A DNA stretch of 7,525 bases. It comes from JBFKOL01 sp041628815. Its GTDB lineage: Bacteria > Bacteroidota > Bacteroidia > Chitinophagales > Saprospiraceae. The stretch spans positions 1-7,525 of the forward strand of contig JBFKOL010000210.1 in assembly GCA_041628815.1 (NCBI GenBank), given 5' to 3'. This document shows positions 1 through 5,495 of the stretch, piece after piece (positions within the stretch are counted from its first letter, which is position 1; each line of letters begins with the position of its first letter). The position numbers were made by a program, and so were the translations under genes. Under the pieces are notes generated by a model, which ran no database searches, had not been told where the DNA came from, and was given only the letters and a program-made list of their open reading frames with translations.

Positions 1-410
1 GCCTGCGCTTGGTTAAGTTTATTATGGCAAAGGGAAAGCGCGACGGCATTCTTGCTTCGTGTAAGCTTGGCAGCACAGGTTAATTCTTGATGAACCCGTG
101 ATATCTATAAGAAGGTTGTTGAAAATTGTTCTATACCATCAATGAGTTGAATAGAATCGAGAATAAAGGGACTACTTGCGAGATTCATCCTAACGGGCAC
201 TGATTATCAACCACTTAGAGTATCTAAAAAAGGTCATTTGCGTTTTGGTTGGACAGTAATGATTGTGGACTATTAGTTTGATATCATATCATTTAGGACA
301 TTCAATCCCATCCTGAGAAATCAATTTCTTAAAATCAGTACAGCACGGAAACAGTTAAGGAGAACGGGAGAAAACATTAAGTGGCTGCAAAGAGAAGTGT
401 GTAAAACAAA
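1..410. other. Left-edge stretch with no supported gene
   Basis: No start-to-stop frame of useful length was found on either strand. In the first ~100 bases three frames are open to the left edge: two plus-strand frames ending at about 82 and 90, and a minus-strand frame open from about 108 to the edge without a normal start codon. None gives a protein I recognise, so at most this is the tail of a gene lying outside the window. Positions 110-400 are broken by stops in all frames. No tRNA-like fold, clear repeat or insertion-sequence end was seen. The right side holds the downstream flank of the terminator of the TonB-C-like gene. Confidence 0.5.
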
Positions 411-437
411 GTGCCCTTCACCTGGAGCAAAGGGCAC
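411..437 (-). terminator. Intrinsic terminator of the TonB-C-like gene
   Basis: An 8-bp perfect inverted repeat, GTGCCCTT (411-418) with AAGGGCAC (430-437), encloses an 11-base loop. Read on the minus strand the hairpin is followed by TTTGTTTTAC (the complement of 401-410), a T-rich tail as expected of a factor-independent terminator. It lies about 30 bases past the stop of the minus-strand gene ending at 469, so it probably ends that transcript. Confidence 0.8.
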
Positions 438-468
438 AAGCATTTAACGATTATGGCTGTAATTTTTG

Positions 469-1002
469 TTATCGGATGTTGAACACGATAGGAAATGTCA
501 TTTTGGTCGCCACGATTTCACCGTCTTTTATCCCCGGTATCCAATCTGTCATTTCTGCAAGTACATTAATAATAGATGTATTGCAAGGTTTACAAAAGGC
601 ATCACCTTTGGACGATATGATCACCGTATCCTCCACCTTGCCATTTTCGGACACAACGAATTCTACCTCCTTTACGTAGGTACCCTTGGTTACGTTCCTT
701 TGGGGAACTTCAAGGTGCTCAGTAATATATTGATTCAGCAATTGGGCAGTGCACGCGTTCGGATCACTGACATATTCGCAAGTTTTTCCAATGCTTGGCA
801 GCTGGTCTACTTCCGAAGCCATATAATAAATGTCTTCAGTGACGGACCGCAATACTACTTCTTTATCAGTTGAATTTAGGCTGCCCAGCTTTTCATTTTC
901 GTCCAGGTCGTAAGCGACCTGGCCAATGGAAAGTGGAAGAAGTGCCATAAAAAAGATGGCGCTGCATAATAATTGTCGGATGGAATATTGAGTGTTTGTC
1001 AT
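469..1002 (-). CDS. Secreted protein with TonB C-terminal-like domain
   Basis: A 177-residue protein with an N-terminal signal peptide (hydrophobic core about residues 10-26, likely cleavage near SIG-Q at 27/28), so it should be periplasmic or surface-exposed. Residues about 85-176 follow the TonB_C pattern: a helix-rich lead-in, then EVEFVVSENGKVEDTVI, a helix ending in DWIPGIKDGE, and a last strand TFPIVFNI. Canonical TonB has a membrane anchor and a proline-rich spacer; this protein has neither, so it is unlikely to be a working energy transducer. Stand-alone TonB_C proteins of unknown role are common in Bacteroidota. The mature part has four cysteines (75, 84, and C137-K-P-C140 in a CxxC), which could form disulfides. 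Start is ATG with no Shine-Dalgarno. It lies 111 bp downstream of the ECF sigma gene but has its own ECF-type promoter (1034-1064) and a terminator at 411-437. Family call fairly sure; function unknown. Confidence 0.75.
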   Translation of the reverse strand: MTNTQYSIRQLLCSAIFFMALLPLSIGQVAYDLDENEKLGSLNSTDKEVVLRSVTEDIYYMASEVDQLPSIGKTCEYVSDPNACTAQLLNQYITEHLEVPQRNVTKGTYVKEVEFVVSENGKVEDTVIISSKGDAFCKPCNTSIINVLAEMTDWIPGIKDGEIVATKMTFPIVFNIR

Positions 1003-1033
1003 TTCTCGTTTTTAATAATTATTGATTCACTAA

Positions 1034-1064
1034 GAAGACCCTGTGACTTGATGAATGGTTCGAT
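1034..1064 (-). promoter_or_regulatory. ECF-type promoter of the TonB-C-like gene
   Basis: On the minus strand ATCGAACCATT (1064 to 1054) is followed by GGGTCTTC (1041 to 1034). The element GAACC is separated from GTCTTC by exactly 17 bases. The same two blocks with the same spacer occur upstream of mscS (4026-4056), while the bases between differ. A GAAC-like -35 and a GTC-containing -10 with 16-17 bp spacing are usual for ECF sigma promoters. The -10 ends 31 bases before the ATG at 1002. The likely reader is the ECF sigma factor encoded just upstream (1114-1620); that link is inferred. Confidence 0.65.
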
Positions 1065-1113
1065 CCAACATTTTTTTTGACAACATGATGTATTCCACCC
1101 TATACCCTGTTTA

Positions 1114-1620
1114 TCAGGCTGCCCGCATGGTTTTCAAGCGAGATTGCATTTTTTTCTTTGCGGCATAAATCCTGCTTTTAATCGTACCGAGCGGAACGTC
1201 GAGTTTTTCAGCAATTTCTTCATAGGAATAACCGTCGTGATAAAGAAAAAAAGGCTTTTTATAAATCTCTTTAACATCCTTGATTCGTTTCATCAAATGT
1301 GCCAGTTTCAATTTTGAGACTCCCAGGTTCTTGACTGTTTTGGCCATGGGATTGGCTACACCTGAAGGCGCTTGTTCCAATAGTTTGCGTCGCCTGGTAG
1401 TCTTGGTATAAAGATCAATGTAGGTGCGTTTCACGATGGTATGAACCCAACTTTTAAATCGCTTTGAGGATTCGAGCCGATTCCTATATTTATATGCCTT
1501 GATTGCGGCGTCCTGAACGATGTCGAGGGCTTCATCCCTGTCTCCACACAGCTTGGTGGCATAGCCGTGTAATGCATCAAAATGCTGGTTGTACTGTCTA
1601 ATGAATTCTTTTGTAGTCAT
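1114..1620 (-). CDS. ECF-subfamily RNA polymerase sigma factor
   Basis: A 168-residue sigma-70 family protein of the usual ECF size. Region 2 spans about residues 11-76 (ATKLCGDRDEALDIVQDAAIKAYKY, then RFKSWVHTIVKRTYIDLY). A short linker leads to region 4 at about 105-160, with the helix-turn-helix YSYEEIAEKLDVPLGTIKSR (131-150), which would read the -35 element. A longer reading from a GTG at 1662 adds 14 residues that match nothing in the family; the ATG at 1620 is preferred. That start overlaps the end of the thioredoxin-like gene by 23 bp, so the two are probably translationally coupled. No anti-sigma factor gene is adjacent, which is unusual for ECF factors and fits control at the level of transcription by the upstream sigma-54 system. 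Candidate target promoters, all CGAAC-N18-GTC, lie at 1034-1064, 4026-4056 and 6573-6601. The gene ends in tandem stops TGA-TAA. Confidence 0.92.
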   Translation of the reverse strand: MTTKEFIRQYNQHFDALHGYATKLCGDRDEALDIVQDAAIKAYKYRNRLESSKRFKSWVHTIVKRTYIDLYTKTTRRRKLLEQAPSGVANPMAKTVKNLGVSKLKLAHLMKRIKDVKEIYKKPFFLYHDGYSYEEIAEKLDVPLGTIKSRIYAAKKKMQSRLKTMRAA

Positions 1621-2044
1621 AATCGTTTTTTGTATTAGAAAAAGAGTTTGGCGATTGGTCACTGTAGATTTGATCGATGTCGTCCTGAGTCCATTGGCAT
1701 CCAGAGAATGTTTCTTCTACTTCTCTGACGTAGCGATGGAATGGGGGACAGCCCTTGATCACGCGTTCTACCTGTCCTTCAACAATGAGCAGAGAAGTAG
1801 GAATGCGGTCAATATGAAAGTCCCTTAAATGCTTTTTGTCTTCGTCTACGTCGACATGCAGCACTTCAACATTGGCGCATTTTTGTGCTATGCGCTGATT
1901 GTGAAAAACAATAAATTGTGACTCTGACGACCATTGTGCTACGAATGAGACAATGGCTTGACCATGTTCCTTCTGGAACAATGCACTTAGCTGGTCATCA
2001 CTAATAAGTTTACATTGAATACTGTTATAACTGTGAAATCGCAT
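1598..2044 (-). CDS. Thioredoxin-fold protein lacking the catalytic cysteines
   Basis: A 148-residue protein with the thioredoxin layout: IVSFVAQW strand (31-38), a helix after WSSES, the VEVLHVDVDED strand (59-69), and IPTSLLIVEGQVERVIKGCPP (81-101), containing the cis-proline P82 that normally faces the active site. The WCxxC motif is replaced by WSSES (38-42), so it cannot act as a dithiol oxidoreductase at that site. Its other cysteines (11, 56, 99, 116) are scattered. There is no signal peptide, so it should be cytoplasmic. A polar tail follows residue 115. The ATG at 2044 was chosen over an in-frame TTG at 2077 because the predicted sigma-54 start site (about 2050) lies between them. 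It is the first gene of a two-gene operon and its 3' end overlaps the ECF sigma gene. A role as binding partner or regulator of that sigma factor is possible but unproven. Confidence 0.75.
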   Translation of the reverse strand: MRFHSYNSIQCKLISDDQLSALFQKEHGQAIVSFVAQWSSESQFIVFHNQRIAQKCANVEVLHVDVDEDKKHLRDFHIDRIPTSLLIVEGQVERVIKGCPPFHRYVREVEETFSGCQWTQDDIDQIYSDQSPNSFSNTKNDYDYKRIH

Positions 2045-2059
2045 ATTCAATTTACTATA

Positions 2060-2078
2060 TTGCAATGAATATGCCAAA
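2060..2078 (-). promoter_or_regulatory. rpoN-dependent promoter: Sigma-54 (-24/-12) promoter of the thioredoxin-like/ECF operon
   Basis: The minus strand reads TTTGGCATATTCATTGCAA. This gives TGGCA and TTGCA with GG and GC exactly 10 bases apart, matching the sigma-54 consensus TGGCACG-N4-TTGCA except at the two least conserved positions. With C2062 as -12, transcription would start near 2050, about 6 bases before the ATG at 2044, giving a very short leader. Tandem dyads at 2132-2164 lie where an enhancer-binding protein would sit, and such a protein is encoded directly upstream (2159-3916). Confidence 0.8.
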
Positions 2079-2129
2079 TATATATCTATTTGATATTCAA
2101 TTATTTATGTAAATATTCAACATACTTTG

Positions 2130-2166
2130 TTGATTATATTTAATCTTATTGATTATATTTAATCTT
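2130..2166. promoter_or_regulatory. Tandem operator-like dyads (GATTA-N4-TAATC, two copies)
   Basis: Two 18-base direct repeats, TTGATTATATTTAATCTT at 2130-2147 and 2149-2166, have a 19-base period. Each contains the perfect inverted repeat GATTA-TATT-TAATC (2132-2145 and 2151-2164). Their centres lie about 88 and 108 bases upstream of the predicted sigma-54 start at 2050, roughly two helical turns apart. This is typical geometry for upstream activating sites of sigma-54 activators. The second copy covers the stop codon of the activator gene. A third copy lies in front of that gene (3929-3942). Confidence 0.75.
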
Positions 2167-3916
2167 TTAGATCCCTGGTGATCTGTAACTTTCGCATCTT
2201 ACTTGCCAGCGTTTTTCCATTCATCTTCAACAATTCCGATGCACTGTTAGGGCCTGTAACTTTCCAACGGCACCGCTCGAGTGCACGCACGATGTGCCTT
2301 CGCTGGGCGTCTTCAAATGACATGAACTTTTCATCATCAGACGAACGCAGGTCGCTTTCCAGCCTGAAGTCGAGATGGAGTATTTTCCCAGTACTCAACA
2401 CGACAGACCTTTCAACCATGTTCTCCAGCTCTCTGATGTTGCCGGGAAAATTATATCTCAACAACCTGTTTAGGGTGGCTTTCTTGATTTTCAACGGAGG
2501 CTTCCCCGTCTTCCTGCAATACTTTTTTACAAAATGCTGGACCAATACGGGTATGTCTTCCGGTCTTTCTCGAAGTGGAATGTTATGGATGGGAAAGACA
2601 TTGAGGCGGTAGTACAAATCCTGCCGAAAACGTTTTTGACGCACCTCTTTCTGCAAATTGCGGTTGGTAGCAGCGATGATTCTCACATCCACCTTAATCG
2701 TTCTGGTATCACCCAGTTTTTCAAATTCTCCGTCCTGCAAGACTCGGAGTAGTTTAGGTTGTAATTCAAGGGGTAATTCACCTATTTCATCGAGAAACAA
2801 TGTACCCCCGTGAGCCAATTCAAATCGGCCTTTTTTGTCAGAGAATGCCCCGGTAAAAGCCCCCTTGACATGACCGAAAAGTTCACTCTCAATCAAATCA
2901 CTCGGCAAATTGGCACAGTTTACCCTGATCATCGATCGCTCTGCACGTCGTGAAATTTTGTGAATGGCTCTGGCAATCAGTTCTTTCCCGGTACCTGTTT
3001 CACCAGTGATTAGTACGGTTGCATCCGTCTCAGCCACGCGCTGCATTTGAGCAAGCACGCTTTTATAGTTGTCAGAAACCGAAATGATGTTCTCGAAAGA
3101 ATGTTGGCTGCTGATTTCTCCCTGCAAATACTCGTTTTCTTCCTGCAGCCTGTCCTTCAAACGACTGATCTCCTCAAGTAAGACACGGTCCTTCTCCACA
3201 CTCTCCAGCCTCGCGCGTATGTCTCGAATAAACAGTACATTCAAAGAACGGTATTCAGACTTCATACGCGTTGCGGAAACTTCTACAGGAATTGTTGAGC
3301 CATCCTTCAGTGTGTGTACGGTCTGCATGACAAACTCTTCGGACCTTCCAACTTCTTCTACCTTGTTCTGGAGCTCTACCGATCCCATGGAACGGTTGAT
3401 TTCAGCAATGTGCATCTTATTGAATTCCGTTTCCGTATAGCCGTAAAATTCACACGCCGCCTTGTTTGCATACACAATATGACCCTCCATGTCATTCCAT
3501 AAACACATAACACGGGTGTTGTCCAGGGCAAACTTCACCTCTTCGAGCTGTCGCTTCGTGCGGATGATCTCCCTCATATCGCCAGATACCGAACCCAGCT
3601 TATTGAAATGCATGGCGACCAGTCCTTCTCTTGCGCCCCTGGTCAAATAGGTTTTGGCGTCAAAATATACTCCTTCCCTGTCCATGAATTCGAGAATCGT
3701 CTCGAGTTCTCCCTGCACCTTGATTTTGTTATACAACCGCCTCCACTCTTTGAGACTCAACTCCGGGCAGATTCCGTATATGAACACATTATCCAACTGA
3801 TCCTCACCAAACAATAGGTCCTTTGACGCCTGGTTGGCTTCAAAAATTTTTCCTTGCAGATCCACTGATACTTTACCCACCCCCAACTTCTCCAATAAGG
3901 CTTCTCCTGATTTCAA
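2159..3916 (-). CDS. Sigma-54-dependent transcriptional activator with two PAS sensor domains
   Basis: A 585-residue enhancer-binding protein. Residues about 1-105 form a degenerate PAS-like domain and 122-240 a clearer PAS domain (GHIVYANKAACEFYGYTETEF, DGSTIPVEVSATRM). A coiled-coil linker (240-270, EEISRLKDRLQEENEYLQGEI in type) leads to the AAA+ domain (274-510). This has Walker A GETGTGKE (305-312), the sigma-54-contacting loop GAFTGA (352-357), Walker B TLFLDE (372-377), sensor I ATNR (416-419), the arginine-finger segment FRQDLYYRL (430-438) and sensor II GNIRELEN (492-499). A Fis-type helix-turn-helix closes the protein (about 533-579). All catalytic motifs are intact. There is no receiver domain, so it probably senses a cytoplasmic ligand or redox state through PAS rather than phosphorylation. 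The start codon is TTG; the next in-frame ATG is near residue 78, inside PAS1, so the TTG or a nearby non-ATG start is needed. Likely targets are the GATTA-N4-TAATC dyads beside it. Confidence 0.93.
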   Translation of the reverse strand: MKSGEALLEKLGVGKVSVDLQGKIFEANQASKDLLFGEDQLDNVFIYGICPELSLKEWRRLYNKIKVQGELETILEFMDREGVYFDAKTYLTRGAREGLVAMHFNKLGSVSGDMREIIRTKRQLEEVKFALDNTRVMCLWNDMEGHIVYANKAACEFYGYTETEFNKMHIAEINRSMGSVELQNKVEEVGRSEEFVMQTVHTLKDGSTIPVEVSATRMKSEYRSLNVLFIRDIRARLESVEKDRVLLEEISRLKDRLQEENEYLQGEISSQHSFENIISVSDNYKSVLAQMQRVAETDATVLITGETGTGKELIARAIHKISRRAERSMIRVNCANLPSDLIESELFGHVKGAFTGAFSDKKGRFELAHGGTLFLDEIGELPLELQPKLLRVLQDGEFEKLGDTRTIKVDVRIIAATNRNLQKEVRQKRFRQDLYYRLNVFPIHNIPLRERPEDIPVLVQHFVKKYCRKTGKPPLKIKKATLNRLLRYNFPGNIRELENMVERSVVLSTGKILHLDFRLESDLRSSDDEKFMSFEDAQRRHIVRALERCRWKVTGPNSASELLKMNGKTLASKMRKLQITRDLKD

Positions 3917-3928
3917 TACTATGATTTG

Positions 3929-3945
3929 GATTAAATATAATCAAT
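3929..3945 (-). promoter_or_regulatory. Operator-like dyad before the activator gene
   Basis: The minus strand reads ATTGATTATATTTAATC, identical over 17 bases to 2148-2164 and over 16 bases to 2130-2145. It contains the perfect inverted repeat GATTA-N4-TAATC (3929-3942). It ends only 12 bases before the TTG start at 3916, within the leader or core promoter of the activator gene. A protein bound here would more readily block than activate transcription, so negative autoregulation is the simplest reading. It lies about 135 bases from the mscS start on the other strand and could also act there. Confidence 0.65.
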
Positions 3946-4025
3946 ACAAAATCATTGTCCTCCCAACCGCCAAAGTCATATTTCCATCAAGATGTCACAC
4001 GTCGAAAGTGTAATGCATTTTCGCA

Positions 4026-4056
4026 ATCGAACCATTTCGCGACTCAAGGGGTCTTC
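4026..4056 (+). promoter_or_regulatory. ECF-type promoter of the mscS operon
   Basis: ATCGAACCATT (4026-4036) and GGGTCTTC (4049-4056) repeat the two conserved blocks found in front of the TonB-C-like gene, with the same 17-base gap between GAACC and GTCTTC. The intervening bases are only partly alike, so conservation sits in the -35 and -10 positions. The -10 ends 21 bases before the ATG at 4078, giving a predicted leader of about 15 bases. Confidence 0.65.
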
Positions 4057-4077
4057 AAGGCAAACATTTAAACGAAT

Positions 4078-5004
4078 ATGGATACGATACAAACACTTAA
4101 TCTTGAATTACAATCGGCTTCCGGCGAGTTAGTTAATAAAGTGGAAGGATGGATCAGCGCCCTGGTCCTTCAGCTTCCCAACCTCGTTTTGGCCACACTG
4201 ATCTTCCTGGCAGGCGTGGTAATCACCAGGTTCATGCGAAGGGGTGTCAAAAAAACCGTTGCCAGGTATTCTGACAACCAAACCATTGTTAATCTCGCCT
4301 CCAATGTCACCGCTGTAATCTTTAGTGTAATCCTTGGGCTGATCATTCTTAGCGTATTCAACCTGGATGGTGCGGTCAATAAATTCCTTGCCACAGCTGG
4401 CATTCTGGGCCTGGCTGTGGGGCTTGCACTTCAGGACCCCCTTACCAATCTTTTCTCAGGTGTCCTCATGAGTGTCCGGGATATGTACAACATTGGTGAT
4501 ATCGTGGAAACCAATGGGTTTTTCGGTACCATTCAAACGATTTCCTTGCGTTCAACAGTCATTGCGACACCACAAGGTCAAAGAGTTACTATCCCCAACA
4601 AGGATGTCATACAAAATCCGCTGATCAATTACTCCATTTTAGGAAACAGGAGATTGGACCTGGTCTGTGGTGTATCCTATGGTGAAGATCTCGAAGAGGT
4701 AGAAAGAATTGTTCTCGATTGTACCACCACAATAGATGGTGTAAATACCGATAAGCCGATCAAATGCTACTTTACCGGATTTGGGGATAGCAGCATTGAC
4801 CTTGTTCTCCAGGTATGGACAGAATATGCGCGCCAACCGGACTTTCTGAAATTCAAAAGTGATGCCATCAAGTCAATTAAGAAAGCATTTGACAAATCGG
4901 ATATATCCATACCCTTTCCTATCAGGACATTGGATTTCGGGATCAAGGGTGGTGTCCCTCTCAAGAGTATGCTGCAATCCAAGAGCCTGGTGAATGGCTT
5001 GTAA
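4078..5004 (+). CDS. mscS: Small-conductance mechanosensitive channel, MscS family
   Basis: A 308-residue protein, close to the 286 residues of E. coli MscS, with the core three-helix layout: TM1 about 28-52, TM2 about 71-95, TM3 about 100-133. TM3 carries the pore-lining glycine/alanine pattern ATAGILGLAVGLALQDPLTN (105-124). The beta domain follows (NIGDIVETNGFFGTIQTISL, 138-157; PNKDVIQNPLINYS, 173-186), and the C-terminal domain ends with the typical ISIPFPIRTLDF (277-288). Channels of this family sit in the inner membrane and open under membrane tension to release solutes after osmotic downshock. It starts a probable operon with the membrane protein 53 bp downstream and the permease after it. 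Its promoter appears to be of the ECF type, which would place it in an envelope-stress or osmotic response. Confidence 0.93.
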   Translation: MDTIQTLNLELQSASGELVNKVEGWISALVLQLPNLVLATLIFLAGVVITRFMRRGVKKTVARYSDNQTIVNLASNVTAVIFSVILGLIILSVFNLDGAVNKFLATAGILGLAVGLALQDPLTNLFSGVLMSVRDMYNIGDIVETNGFFGTIQTISLRSTVIATPQGQRVTIPNKDVIQNPLINYSILGNRRLDLVCGVSYGEDLEEVERIVLDCTTTIDGVNTDKPIKCYFTGFGDSSIDLVLQVWTEYARQPDFLKFKSDAIKSIKKAFDKSDISIPFPIRTLDFGIKGGVPLKSMLQSKSLVNGL

Positions 5005-5057
5005 GAAGCTTTATTACACGCTAACCAGATTTAAATAAAAAAATACGTCAATAACAG

Positions 5058-5495
5058 ATGAATCATAAAATAAATAGAATCGGACTCTATGCCGGACTTG
5101 CCATGGCCATTTTAATGGCCGCAATGAGCATAACCGGCAATTTTGAAATTGGTCCGGTCAAGTACATTAAATACATCGTCCTAATGGGCTTTTTGATTAA
5201 GGCAGGAATACTTATCAAACAAAACGCACCGGCTAAAAAGTTTTTTCAACGAGCAATGCTGGGTGGTCTGAGAATTGTCGTACTCGCGGGACTTATCGTT
5301 GCTTTTACTTCCTTAATGCTCTATGTTGTTCAACCTGAATTTGCTCCAATGAAATTCAACCTTTTACCCACCAACGGTTTACAGGCCTTCACCATTTCGG
5401 TGATGTTGCTCATAGAAACTGTTGCTCTGGGATTCATCTTGAATTTTGCAGTTATTCAGGCCCTGAAACCGGGAGCGGAAAACATCCAGCCATAG
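5058..5495 (+). CDS. Four-helix membrane protein, possibly DUF4199-like
   Basis: A 145-residue, very hydrophobic protein with four predicted transmembrane segments (about 8-26, 37-54, 68-92 and 109-134), short connecting loops and a short polar C-terminus. Size and layout resemble the DUF4199 family, small four-helix proteins common in Bacteroidota whose function is not known, but no diagnostic motif makes this certain. The gene lies 53 bp after mscS. Its stop codon TAG is followed directly by the ATG of the permease with no gap, so it is almost certainly co-transcribed and translationally coupled with it. No promoter of its own is evident in the AT-rich gap 5005-5057. Confidence 0.6.
   Translation: MNHKINRIGLYAGLAMAILMAAMSITGNFEIGPVKYIKYIVLMGFLIKAGILIKQNAPAKKFFQRAMLGGLRIVVLAGLIVAFTSLMLYVVQPEFAPMKFNLLPTNGLQAFTISVMLLIETVALGFILNFAVIQALKPGAENIQP

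Noticed and set aside
92..120. GAACC-N17-GGTTGT as another ECF-type promoter
   Set aside because: It lacks the GTC core at the -10 position and no gene follows it.
1621..1662. N-terminal extension of the ECF sigma factor to a GTG at 1662
   Set aside because: The extra 14 residues match nothing in the family and deepen the overlap with the preceding gene to 65 bp; the ATG at 1620 fits region 2 well.
2045..2077. N-terminal extension of the thioredoxin-like protein to a TTG at 2077
   Set aside because: These bases form the -24/-12 promoter and lie upstream of the predicted transcription start.
2090..2120. Repeated ATATTCAA words (2043-2050, 2093-2100, 2113-2120) as binding sites
   Set aside because: They are short words in very AT-rich DNA with irregular spacing; they cannot be told from composition.
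2130..3945. Inverted repeats around the activator gene as ends of a mobile element
   Set aside because: The repeats are themselves short dyads, one side is duplicated in tandem, the gene is not a transposase, and the positions fit regulatory sites better. No target duplication was seen.
4047..4062. GG-N10-GC spacing before mscS as a sigma-54 promoter
   Set aside because: Apart from the four fixed bases it does not match TGGCA or TTGCA, and it overlaps the better supported ECF-type promoter.
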